Shown here: piece after piece, positions 46,347 to 53,994 of the stretch | How positions within the stretch are numbered: position 1 is the first letter of the stretch | Layout: each line of letters begins with the position of its first letter | From: Sphingobacterium sp. lm-10 | GTDB taxonomy: Bacteria > Bacteroidota > Bacteroidia > Sphingobacteriales > Sphingobacteriaceae | NCBI RefSeq assembly: GCF_023554555.1 | Contig: NZ_JAMJWC010000004.1 | Span: 62,001 to 126,000 of the forward strand | Length of the DNA: 64,000 nucleotides | Direction of reading: 5' to 3' | Program-made: the position numbers and the translations under genes | Notes under the pieces: generated by a model | What the model was told of the DNA's origin: nothing | Databases searched by the model: none | What the model saw: the letters and a program-made list of their open reading frames with translations, nothing else

Positions 46347-46363
46347 TTGGCACAACGGTTGAT
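46347..46363 (+). promoter_or_regulatory. Sigma-54-like promoter candidate of dnaK
   Basis: TTGGCACAACGGTTGAT places TGGCAC and TTGA at the -24/-12 spacing of sigma-54 promoters, differing from TGGCACnnnnnTTGC only by A for C at the last position. It ends 41 bases before the dnaK ATG. Confidence 0.35.
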
Positions 46364-46404
46364 ATAGGATAGGAAATTAGGATTAAAGAGAAACAAAATA
46401 AGAT

Positions 46405-48309
46405 ATGTCAAAAATAATAGGTATAGATTTAGGAACCACGAACTCATGTGTTGCCGTAATGGAAGGTAATGAGCCGGTGGTTATTGCGAACAATGAAGGT
46501 AAGCGTACAACGCCATCTGTTGTTGCATTTGTAGAGGGTGGAGAGCGCAAGGTAGGTGATCCTGCAAAACGTCAGGCTATCACAAACCCGCACAAAACCA
46601 TTTATTCCATTAAACGCTTCATGGGTACTTCTTTCGGCGAAGCAGAAAAAGAAGTATCTCAAGTGCCATACAATGTGGTAAAAGGCGACAACAATACGCC
46701 ACGTGTAGAGATTGACGACCGTAAATATACACCACAGGAAATTTCTGCCATGATTTTGCAGAAAATGAAAAAAACAGCGGAAGACTATTTAGGTCAAGAA
46801 GTATCTCGTGCAGTAATTACGGTACCGGCATACTTTAACGATGCACAACGTCAGGCAACTAAAGAGGCCGGCGAAATTGCAGGTCTTAAAGTAGAGCGTA
46901 TCATCAATGAGCCGACTGCTGCGGCTTTAGCCTACGGTTTGGACAAAGCGAATAAAGACATGAAAATTGTCGTGTTTGACTGTGGTGGTGGTACACATGA
47001 CGTTTCTGTTCTTGAGTTGGGCGATGGTGTTTTTGAAGTAAAATCTACAGATGGAGATACCCACTTAGGAGGTGATGACTTTGATAATGTAATCATCAAC
47101 TGGTTGGCTTCAGAGTTTGCTAACGAAAACAATGGATTTGAGCTGAAAAAAGATGCAATGGCTTTGCAGCGCTTGAAAGAAGCGGCTGAAAAAGCAAAAG
47201 TAGAATTATCCTCTACTTCTTCTACAGAGATCAACTTGCCATACATCACCGCTGACGCGACAGGACCTAAGCACTTGGTGCGTACGTTGTCTCGTGCAAA
47301 ATTCGAAAGTCTTGCAGACGATTTGATCAAACGTACAATCGAGCCTTGTAAGACTGCGTTGAAAAATGCAGGTTACAGCACTTCAGACATCGACGAGATT
47401 ATCTTAGTAGGTGGTTCTACACGTATTCCTGCTATTCAGGATGCGGTGAAAAGCTTCTTTGGAAAAGAGCCATCTAAAGGTGTTAACCCAGATGAGGTCG
47501 TAGCATTAGGAGCGGCTATTCAAGGTGGTGTATTGACTGGAGAAGTGAAAGACGTTTTATTGTTAGATGTAACGCCTCTTTCTCTAGGTATTGAAACGAT
47601 GGGTGGTGTATTGACCAAGCTTATTGAAGCAAATACAACGATTCCAACTAAGAAATCAGAAGTATTCTCTACGGCAGCAGACAACCAGCCATCTGTAGAA
47701 ATTCACGTACTGCAAGGTGAGCGCCCAATGGCTGCTCAGAACCGTACTTTAGGTCGTTTCCAATTGACGGATATCCCTCCTGCACCACGCGGTGTTCCTC
47801 AAATTGAGGTGGTATTTGACATCGATGCGAACGGTATCATTAAAGTATCTGCAAAAGACAAAGCGACAGGTAAAGAGCAAAATATTCGCATTGAAGCTTC
47901 TTCTGGTTTGAGCGATGAAGAAATTCAAAAGATGAAACAAGAAGCGGAAGCGAATGCTGAATCCGATAAAAAACTGAAAGAAGAAGTGGATAAAATCAAT
48001 GCTGCTGACGCATTAGTTTTCTCTACTGAGAAACAGCTAACTGAATATGGAGATAAAATCCCAGCAGAGAAAAAATCAGTTATCGAAGCCGGTTTAGAAA
48101 AATTGAAAGCAGCACATGCTGCTCGTGATTTCGCTGCGATTGATACGGCTTCTGAAGAGTTACAAACGGCATGGAATGCTGCTTCTGAAGACATGTACAA
48201 AGCCTCTCAAGACGGTTCTGCTCAGCAACCTCAAGGTGACGCAGGTCAGGCCGACAACAATGGTGGCGGCGACGATGTTCAGGATGTAGATTTTGAAGAA
48301 GTAAAATAA
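46405..48309 (+). CDS. dnaK: Molecular chaperone DnaK (Hsp70)
   Basis: The 634-residue chaperone binds unfolded proteins in an ATP cycle with DnaJ and GrpE, which are not in this window. Signatures are [17 protein letters not shown] at the N-terminus, the phosphate-2 loop in [32 protein letters not shown], and the substrate-domain start [21 protein letters not shown]. The lid ends in a Gly/Gln-rich tail and DVDFEEVK, a Lys in place of the final Asp of the DnaJ-related EEVD motif. It stands as a single-gene unit between the promoter region and the terminator at 48336. Confidence 0.98.
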   Translation: MSKIIGIDLGTTNSCVAVMEGNEPVVIANNEGKRTTPSVVAFVEGGERKVGDPAKRQAITNPHKTIYSIKRFMGTSFGEAEKEVSQVPYNVVKGDNNTPRVEIDDRKYTPQEISAMILQKMKKTAEDYLGQEVSRAVITVPAYFNDAQRQATKEAGEIAGLKVERIINEPTAAALAYGLDKANKDMKIVVFDCGGGTHDVSVLELGDGVFEVKSTDGDTHLGGDDFDNVIINWLASEFANENNGFELKKDAMALQRLKEAAEKAKVELSSTSSTEINLPYITADATGPKHLVRTLSRAKFESLADDLIKRTIEPCKTALKNAGYSTSDIDEIILVGGSTRIPAIQDAVKSFFGKEPSKGVNPDEVVALGAAIQGGVLTGEVKDVLLLDVTPLSLGIETMGGVLTKLIEANTTIPTKKSEVFSTAADNQPSVEIHVLQGERPMAAQNRTLGRFQLTDIPPAPRGVPQIEVVFDIDANGIIKVSAKDKATGKEQNIRIEASSGLSDEEIQKMKQEAEANAESDKKLKEEVDKINAADALVFSTEKQLTEYGDKIPAEKKSVIEAGLEKLKAAHAARDFAAIDTASEELQTAWNAASEDMYKASQDGSAQQPQGDAGQADNNGGGDDVQDVDFEEVK

Positions 48310-48335
48310 TCATACCTCGCCGCAAGGCGAATTCG

Positions 48336-48372
48336 AAAAAGCTCCGACAGAGAAATCTGTTGGAGCTTTTTT
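48336..48372 (+). terminator. Terminator of dnaK
   Basis: Stem AAAAAGCTCCGACAGA / TCTGTTGGAGCTTTTT with a GAAA loop and one G-T pair, followed by further Ts. Confidence 0.88.
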
Positions 48373-48383
48373 ATTTAGCAACT

Positions 48384-48434
48384 TTATTGCATTTGAAATA
48401 ATGATGTTTTATATTTGCCACATTGTTGCAATAA
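48384..48434 (+). promoter_or_regulatory. Promoter with flanking TTATTGCA / TGCAATAA arms
   Basis: The -33 TTG (48387-48389), a 20-base spacer and the -7 box TATATTTG (48410-48417) form a good Bacteroidota promoter. An 8-bp inverted repeat, TTATTGCA (48384-48391) and TGCAATAA (48427-48434), brackets it, covering the -33 and the start-site region. This is a plausible metal-regulator operator; the regulator is not shown. Confidence 0.55.
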
Positions 48435-48475
48435 TAATACTCAACATTGGACATTTTAATCTAAACATCATACAC

Positions 48476-49183
48476 ATGACATCACAAAAACAAAACAAAT
48501 TTTTCAGTGCTATCCTTGCGTTTGGCCTCATTGCCTCTTTCGCTTCATGTAGCAGTAACAATACAGTAGAACCTGTACAAGAAGGAATACAAAAAGCAGA
48601 ATTGACTTTTACGGAAGTAACTGGAGCAGGAGTATACCCTCATGGGGATCACTTTCATGGTTTGGCCGGCGCAACAGACGGAACTGCAACAGTCGTAACC
48701 TTCAACGCGCAAGGAGCAGCAACTGCCAACGGTCACTTGCATTTAGATGCCGAAGCCGTGTACCGCATCGATTTAAAAGCTTGGGATCATACAGGTCGCG
48801 AAGTGGCTGCAGACTTTATCGCTAATGAAGCCGCAGCCGCGAATTACAAAGCATTCCTAATCGGCGGAGATTACATTCTGAACCCAACTACCACCAATGA
48901 GACAGGTGCGATCTTCCAACCTAGAGAGACAGTCTATGGCGACGGAGCAGCAGTAACCGGCCCAGCTGGAACCGGGACTACTGGTGTCATTTCCTATTTC
49001 TCAGCAGGTCATGATAATGCAGAAAAATCCAGAGCGGTTACTTTTATCATGCGAAGACTTCAATCGGGTGTAAAGGGAAACATTACACGACTAGACTGGA
49101 ATAAAAACGATTATGCCAGTCTTTTTGCTGGTGAAAATGTTCTGGAGCTTCAATTCGAAATTCATGCAGAACACGATCATTAA
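48476..49183 (+). CDS. Histidine-rich surface or periplasmic lipoprotein
   Basis: The 235-residue product starts at ATG 48476; a frame from 48401 would overlap the -7 box. The signal peptide ends FGLIASFASC, giving a lipidated Cys. Metal-binding-looking clusters occur as YPHGDHFHGL, NGHLHLDAEAVYRI, SAGHDNAEKS and the end IHAEHDH. The repeated His pattern suggests zinc or copper capture, as in zinc-responsive lipoproteins that precede TonB receptors; no receptor adjoins it. I do not recognise the family with certainty. The next gene, a BamA-domain protein, is 300 bases away behind a terminator, so it is not in the same unit. Confidence 0.72.
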   Translation: MTSQKQNKFFSAILAFGLIASFASCSSNNTVEPVQEGIQKAELTFTEVTGAGVYPHGDHFHGLAGATDGTATVVTFNAQGAATANGHLHLDAEAVYRIDLKAWDHTGREVAADFIANEAAAANYKAFLIGGDYILNPTTTNETGAIFQPRETVYGDGAAVTGPAGTGTTGVISYFSAGHDNAEKSRAVTFIMRRLQSGVKGNITRLDWNKNDYASLFAGENVLELQFEIHAEHDH

Positions 49184-49211
49184 TCGCAAAGAACCTTTTG
49201 TACAAAATTTA

Positions 49212-49245
49212 AAAGAGGGAGTGCCGCTATCGACACTCCCTCTTT
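49212..49245 (+). terminator. Terminator of the lipoprotein gene
   Basis: 12-bp stem AAAGAGGGAGTG / CACTCCCTCTTT with a 10-base loop. Confidence 0.85.
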
Positions 49246-49343
49246 CATTTCAAACTAAATGTGGTAACACGTTTATGTAATAACAACGTCAACTTTGTTC
49301 GGGAAGCATAGTATGCTATTAAATTTGACCATTTTTGAAAAAT

Positions 49344-49367
49344 AATCAAATAAATGATTATTTGATT
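49344..49367. repeat. AT-rich palindrome upstream of the outer-membrane gene
   Basis: Inverted repeat AATCAAATAA-N4-TTATTTGATT, 116 bases before the gene at 49483. It may be an operator; no other evidence. Confidence 0.4.
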
Positions 49368-49482
49368 CGATGTGCTGTCTAATTAGGCACTCATATTGCG
49401 AGAAGAATATATATGAGTATAATAAAGTGTAGCTGTTTTCTTTACAACAGTAGGTGTTTCGAGATTCAAGGATGTATGAAAG

Positions 49483-50625
49483 ATGCTTAGAGTTGCTCTT
49501 CTATTGTCTTTATTCTTATATGTTTCTTATGCAAATGCACAGTTTGCGAGAGGTTTACGCAATGGATGGGCAGGACGTTATATAAACTCCATTATAAACG
49601 ATACTACTGCCGTAGAAGCAGCCACTTTTACAGTATATCCAACATTTGCCAGTTCGCCTGAAACGGGGGTAGAATTAGGCCTGTCTGCCCTAAAGTTATA
49701 TTATGCCAATGGCGATACACTGAATCGACTCAGTGAAATGCAAGCATTTACTTTTTTCACTTTTAGAGGTCAATACGGTTTACAGCTGGAAAATGCTTTG
49801 TACGGCGATAAAGACAAATGGTTCTTCCTTGGTGAAACAAAGATTCAACGTTTTCCACTATCCTATTATGGCATTGGCCCAGGCACATCAGAAGAGAATC
49901 CCGCAACAGTAGATGCCTTCCAGGTATCTGCCAAACAACGCGTTTTACGGAAATTGGCAGACAACTTTTTTGCGGGTCCCGAAGTAGACTTTCAATTACT
50001 TTCTGGCGTAGATTTCCGTCAGCCAGAAGAAGGAGAACCATTTTCCATTCCGCGTGGTGGGGAAGGCACCAAAAACTTAGGCGTAGGCTTTGGATTTGTC
50101 TATGATACACGTCATAATGTGTTAAACGTACGTAAGGGTCTATTTGGGGAATTAGCTTATCTCAAAACCTTTGAGGGATTTGTAAGTGATTTTAATTTTG
50201 GAACGGTCAATCTGGATATCCGGTCTTTCCACACCGTTCGTAAGAATGACGTGTTTGCCTGGCAGGTCGTCGGACAGTTTGTTCACGGGGAACCGCCATT
50301 CAACCAGTTAGCATTATTAGGAGGAGATCGCATGATGCGCGGTTATTATTTAGGTCGCTACCGAGATAGAAATATGTTTGCCGCACAGGCAGAATATCGC
50401 ATACTACCTTTTTCTTTCAGTAAACGATTAGGTGCGGCTGTCTTTGGATCTGTCGGAAATGTCGCCCCCGATATTGGTGCCTTTCAAATGCGCAATATGC
50501 GCGTAGCAGGTGGAGTTGGCCTGCGCTTCTTACTTTTTCCGAAAAAAGATATTTACTTACGCTTTGACCTAGCATTCACCAGAGAAGGTACAAATATTTA
50601 CATCTTTAATGGCGAAGCATTTTAG
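49483..50625 (+). CDS. Outer-membrane protein, BamA/surface-antigen (D15) domain
   Basis: The 380-residue protein starts with a signal peptide (MLRVALLLSLFLYVSYANAQ). The rest is alternating strand segments with aromatic girdles, ending in RFDLAFTREGTNIYIFNGEAF. The conserved LLGGDRMMRGYYLGRYRDRN is the RGxxxGxxR signature of the Omp85/BamA beta barrel. No POTRA repeats are present, so it is a barrel-only Omp85 protein, which in Bacteroidota often acts with other partners. Function of such barrel-only members is unknown. It converges with the AI-2E-type gene. Confidence 0.88.
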   Translation: MLRVALLLSLFLYVSYANAQFARGLRNGWAGRYINSIINDTTAVEAATFTVYPTFASSPETGVELGLSALKLYYANGDTLNRLSEMQAFTFFTFRGQYGLQLENALYGDKDKWFFLGETKIQRFPLSYYGIGPGTSEENPATVDAFQVSAKQRVLRKLADNFFAGPEVDFQLLSGVDFRQPEEGEPFSIPRGGEGTKNLGVGFGFVYDTRHNVLNVRKGLFGELAYLKTFEGFVSDFNFGTVNLDIRSFHTVRKNDVFAWQVVGQFVHGEPPFNQLALLGGDRMMRGYYLGRYRDRNMFAAQAEYRILPFSFSKRLGAAVFGSVGNVAPDIGAFQMRNMRVAGGVGLRFLLFPKKDIYLRFDLAFTREGTNIYIFNGEAF

Positions 50626-50659
50626 GCTTTTTTAACCTCTTGTATCAACTCAAAAATCG

Positions 50660-51721
50660 TCAATCCCCTATGAGGTAGCCATAAGGCTTGAGCGATTCTA
50701 CCTGATCAAATATTACTTTAAAGATACCCAGCAGAGGTATGAATAAAACCATACCAGCTGTGCCCCATACCATACCCCCAAGTAATAAAACCATGATTGT
50801 GAATAGCGGACCTAGTTGTACCTGACCTCCTGTAATCTTTGGGGTGAGCAAGTAGCTATCTAGTTGCTGTGTAACGGTAAAAAAGATGGTCACAATAATC
50901 GGTACGCTTAGTGTATCTCGTGTAATCAAGGTATACAACACAACAATACCACCACCAGCAACAGATCCTATATAAGGGATAACATTAATTAGTGCCGCGA
51001 TGATGGAGAAGAAAAGTGCATTCTCAATGCCAATAATCGTTAACCCGATAAAATAGATCACCGAAAGAATTAGGACAACAAGAAAAATACCAGCTACATA
51101 TCGACTGGAAACACGGGTAATCTTATTGACGATCTCCTGCGTATGCCCTACTTCGTTGTGGCCTGCATATTTATCTACGATCTGCAACACAAAGCTTTTG
51201 ATTCTTCTGCGATAAATCAACATCAAAATAGTGTAGACGGTAATGATTAACAGATTTCCCAAAATCGTCACAACGGAGAAAAGCACCCCACCAAGTAATT
51301 TTCCGGCAGAGCTGGACCAAGTGGCTACCTGTTCTTGTAAATACTGCTTTTGTTTGGAAATCGATACATCAAAATGCTCAGAAACTAAACTATGCCCTTG
51401 TGCAAACATCGTGTTGAACTTTTCACCGATAGATTCCATTTCTGCTCCTAGCTCTACTAATTCATTAACGAGCACATACATCACACCAACAATAAGTAAA
51501 AGGGTGGATAATACCGCTATGACAGATGCTATACCGCGACTTACACCCCAACTTTCCAGTTTACGGCAAACCGGCAACAGCAGCATCCCCATGAGGCCGC
51601 TGATGGCAATCGGAACCAAGAAGGCCTTGGCAAAATATAAAATAAGAAAAAACAATACGATGAACGCAAGTACTTGATTAAATCCACCCAAGGCGGTCAT
51701 TTTCGTAGGGGTTGTCTTCAT
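50660..51721 (-). CDS. AI-2E family membrane protein
   Basis: The 353-residue protein has about eight transmembrane helices and the family pattern (DUF20): FIVLFFLILYFAKAFLVPIA at the start, VNVIPYIGS-like INVIPYIGSVAGGG, and the YLLTPKITGG signature. Members include the TqsA autoinducer-2 exporter and a sodium/proton antiporter subgroup; substrate cannot be predicted. The start ATG overlaps the stop of the preceding pterin dehydratase gene by four bases, so they are translated together. It is the last gene of the three-gene unit. Confidence 0.88.
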   Translation of the reverse strand: MKTTPTKMTALGGFNQVLAFIVLFFLILYFAKAFLVPIAISGLMGMLLLPVCRKLESWGVSRGIASVIAVLSTLLLIVGVMYVLVNELVELGAEMESIGEKFNTMFAQGHSLVSEHFDVSISKQKQYLQEQVATWSSSAGKLLGGVLFSVVTILGNLLIITVYTILMLIYRRRIKSFVLQIVDKYAGHNEVGHTQEIVNKITRVSSRYVAGIFLVVLILSVIYFIGLTIIGIENALFFSIIAALINVIPYIGSVAGGGIVVLYTLITRDTLSVPIIVTIFFTVTQQLDSYLLTPKITGGQVQLGPLFTIMVLLLGGMVWGTAGMVLFIPLLGIFKVIFDQVESLKPYGYLIGD

Positions 51722-51951
51722 AGAGCCAATCTATCTATCGCTTTTGCCATCTGGCGGTCTTTATCGGTTACTTTATTTCCGCTATCATGGGTCGTCAACC
51801 ATATTTCGACCTTATTAAAGGTATTCTTCCAAGTAGGGTGATGATTACTCGATTCTGCAATCAGTGCTACCCGCGTCATGAAGGCAAATGCCTGAGAAAA
51901 ATCAGTGAAGGTAAATTCACGGTACAAATGGTGATCAGTTTCTTGCCACAT
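51718..51951 (-). CDS. 4a-hydroxytetrahydrobiopterin dehydratase (PCD/DCoH-like)
   Basis: The 77-residue protein (ATG at 51951; a longer frame starts 36 bases earlier) carries the active-site pattern AESSNHHPTWKNTFNKVEI, with the conserved HHP-x-W motif and EIWLTTHDSGNKVTDKDR. It should dehydrate the pterin carbinolamine formed by aromatic amino-acid hydroxylases; none is nearby. It is short but full-length for the family core (about 90-100 residues). It overlaps the AI-2E-type gene. Confidence 0.85.
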   Translation of the reverse strand: MWQETDHHLYREFTFTDFSQAFAFMTRVALIAESSNHHPTWKNTFNKVEIWLTTHDSGNKVTDKDRQMAKAIDRLAL

Positions 51952-52036
51952 AAGATTTCTATTTTTACAAATATTTGCTACAAACAATGTTTTGTAAACA
52001 GGCTATATGACCTGATTGTTTTTACCGATTGCCGCT

Positions 52037-52597
52037 TTAACGATCTACCGGGGTACTTAGCAGCTCTTGAAAATGTGCAAAAGTTTGATTCGCCTTATCT
52101 GCACTACGCTCATAAGTAGCCGGATCATTACCGACCCTGTTCAACGCTTGCAAAAATTTTTCCCACATTTGCGCAGACTCCTCTCTATATCCGGAAAAGA
52201 AACTGAAACCTCGTTCAATACCATATTTTTTCAGCATCTGTACAATATACGGACCGCCCATTATCGACCCTTCAAGCACATACAATGCACTAAGTGCATC
52301 AAGCGAGTGATGTAATGATGGCACGGATACTACTCTATTCTGATCTACTTCCGCACCCAAAGTTTCAATATCTTCTTGAATATGCTGAGAATTTCGGCGC
52401 TCATTGTAATCGGGCAAAATATCGCCGGTCATGTAAGGTTGTATTTCTCGCTCCACAGCCATGAAATAGCTGTAGAAATTTTTAAGTATGCTGGCGTAAT
52501 CTTCTTCATTACGTATGGCTTTTAATTGCCGTACGACAATGCCTTCCAATGCCTGATGGCTCTCCTTCGTATGTTCTTTGATGTATTGACTCAACAT
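52037..52597 (-). CDS. Biliverdin-forming heme oxygenase
   Basis: The 186-residue protein belongs to the bacterial heme oxygenase group (COG3230). The proximal heme ligand is His14 in HTKESHQALEG. The distal helix contains LYVLEGSIMGGPYIV, the flexible glycine-rich stretch that lines the heme pocket. It should open heme to biliverdin, iron and carbon monoxide. Homologues often sit beside a bacteriophytochrome, but none is nearby. It heads a unit with the pterin dehydratase and AI-2E-type genes. Confidence 0.85.
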   Translation of the reverse strand: MLSQYIKEHTKESHQALEGIVVRQLKAIRNEEDYASILKNFYSYFMAVEREIQPYMTGDILPDYNERRNSQHIQEDIETLGAEVDQNRVVSVPSLHHSLDALSALYVLEGSIMGGPYIVQMLKKYGIERGFSFFSGYREESAQMWEKFLQALNRVGNDPATYERSADKANQTFAHFQELLSTPVDR

Positions 52598-52650
52598 AGT
52601 GCTTTATTCTTGATCACAAAATGTACTATGACCAATATAGCCGTTTATAA

Positions 52651-52824
52651 ATGAAATTGCCAAAAAAATTAATGTTACAAAGGGATTGGATTATCCTCCG
52701 AAATAGTAAATATTCTACTTTGGCTTACTTTTTGTATAAATACAAATCCGAGGGTTTAGCTCCTTACGAATTGCAAGAGATAATACAGATCCATAGGCAC
52801 TCGGACGCACTTACAAAAAAATAG
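52651..52824 (+). CDS. Small ORF, 57 residues, unknown
   Basis: In the 437-base gap upstream of the heme oxygenase gene, ATG 52651 to TAG 52824 encodes MKLPKKLMLQRDWIILRNSK, then YSTLAYFLYKYKSEGLAPYE and LQEIIQIHRHSDALTKK. It is basic, aromatic-rich and has no stop or bias against coding. It lies five bases before a second small ORF on the same strand. I do not recognise it. Confidence 0.45.
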   Translation: MKLPKKLMLQRDWIILRNSKYSTLAYFLYKYKSEGLAPYELQEIIQIHRHSDALTKK

Positions 52825-52829
52825 ATATC

Positions 52830-52949
52830 ATGAATATCAGAAATTCTATCAGTAGACAACCAAAGGCGATACGCGATGTATTGGGTAATATATCCATGCT
52901 TGCGTTGATTATTTTGCTACTTTTTGTGTTAGAGTACACCGTAAACTAA
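52830..52949 (+). CDS. Small ORF, 39 residues, single transmembrane helix
   Basis: ATG 52830 to TAA 52949 encodes MNIRNSISRQPKAIRDVLGN followed by a hydrophobic helix ISMLALIILLLFVLEYTVN. It has a positively charged N-terminus and a helix of about 18 residues, the shape of a small inner-membrane protein. It follows the 57-residue ORF by five bases, which suggests one transcript. A hairpin terminator begins 32 bases later. Function is unknown. Confidence 0.5.
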   Translation: MNIRNSISRQPKAIRDVLGNISMLALIILLLFVLEYTVN

Positions 52950-52980
52950 GAGCAGGATCGTCTTAAGTTCCTGTAAGACA

Positions 52981-53026
52981 CATCCCCGTTGCGAGCATCT
53001 TTTGAAAGATTATTGCAACGGGGATG
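52981..53026. terminator. Hairpin between the small ORFs and the EEP gene
   Basis: Outer stem CATCCCCGTTGC / GCAACGGGGATG with an inner ATCTTT / AAAGAT hairpin, in a convergent gap. It could stop transcription from both sides. Confidence 0.75.
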
Positions 53027-53034
53027 CGAGTTTC

Positions 53035-53988
53035 TTAAAGTACCGGAATTGTTAACTCAGCAACTACCGGAAAGTGATCTGATGGCAACCTCGCCTGATA
53101 ATTCTTAAAAGACAGTTCGCTCGGAAAATCTCCCTTTTTAACATCTTTCTGATCTTCTGCGCTACGATATGTATCTAGCAGGACAGCATATTTTTGTACA
53201 GAAATCCTATTGCTTACAAAGATATGATCGATTCTGCTTTCGGTCCATAGGTTTGGGTCAAATGCGTTGAAGGTTCCATTGTGGGCATACCGTAGCACGG
53301 CCTGCTCATAGGCATCAGCCACATAACCAGACCCTTGTATAATCTGATAAATCGAATTGCTCTGGTCCACATTGAAATCACCTGTCCACAATACATCGTC
53401 ATTGCCCACAACATTACGCATACGCTGTAAAACTAACTTACAACTTTCCTCACGGGCTTTCAGACCGACATGGTCGAGGTGCAGATTGAAGAACCACAAA
53501 CGCTTGCCGCTAGCCTTATCTTCCAATCTTGCCCAAGTACATATCCGTGGAAGTGCTGCATCCCAACCTTTGGAAGGGATATGTGGTGTTTCCGAAAGCC
53601 ACATCACGCCTGAATCCAACAAAGAGAACCGATCGGATTTAAATACAATTGGCGCAAACTCACCTTCCAACTTGCCATCATCACGACCCACACCTATAAA
53701 GGTATAATCTGGCAACTGTTGTTTTAGATCTTCAAATTGGTGCGCCAATACTTCTTGACAACCAAGGATGTCAAATGCGTTGTATTTAATTAACGACGCA
53801 ATGACCGGCAATCTATTTTCCCAAGCATTGCCATTATCCCGATCTCCTTTATTGTCATACCGGATGTTGTAGCTCGCCACTTTCAATGCAATAGAATCTT
53901 GAGCTTGCGTAGTAAACGCCGACATCATAAGCCATACAAATACGCCTAATAGGATATATTTCGAATAACAATTTCTGCTTTTCATCAT
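53035..53988 (-). CDS. Endonuclease/exonuclease/phosphatase (EEP) family protein, exported
   Basis: The 317-residue product has a signal peptide (ILLGVFVWLMMSAFTTQAQ). The EEP fold motifs are KVASYNIRYDNKG, ILGCQEV (metal Glu), LDHVGLKAREESCK, DFNVDQSN, ESRIDHIFVS and LPSDHFPVVAEL (catalytic His-Asp). The fold serves nucleases, inositol-phosphate phosphatases and sphingomyelinases; export suggests a secreted phosphodiesterase. Its start is six bases after the stop of the GH92 gene, so the two form an operon. Substrate is not known. Confidence 0.86.
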   Translation of the reverse strand: MMKSRNCYSKYILLGVFVWLMMSAFTTQAQDSIALKVASYNIRYDNKGDRDNGNAWENRLPVIASLIKYNAFDILGCQEVLAHQFEDLKQQLPDYTFIGVGRDDGKLEGEFAPIVFKSDRFSLLDSGVMWLSETPHIPSKGWDAALPRICTWARLEDKASGKRLWFFNLHLDHVGLKAREESCKLVLQRMRNVVGNDDVLWTGDFNVDQSNSIYQIIQGSGYVADAYEQAVLRYAHNGTFNAFDPNLWTESRIDHIFVSNRISVQKYAVLLDTYRSAEDQKDVKKGDFPSELSFKNYQARLPSDHFPVVAELTIPVL

Positions 53989-53994
53989 GTTCTT

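Noticed and set aside
48401..48475. N-terminal extension of the His-rich lipoprotein
   Set aside because: The -7 box TATATTTG lies inside it, and the lipoprotein signal begins at 48476.
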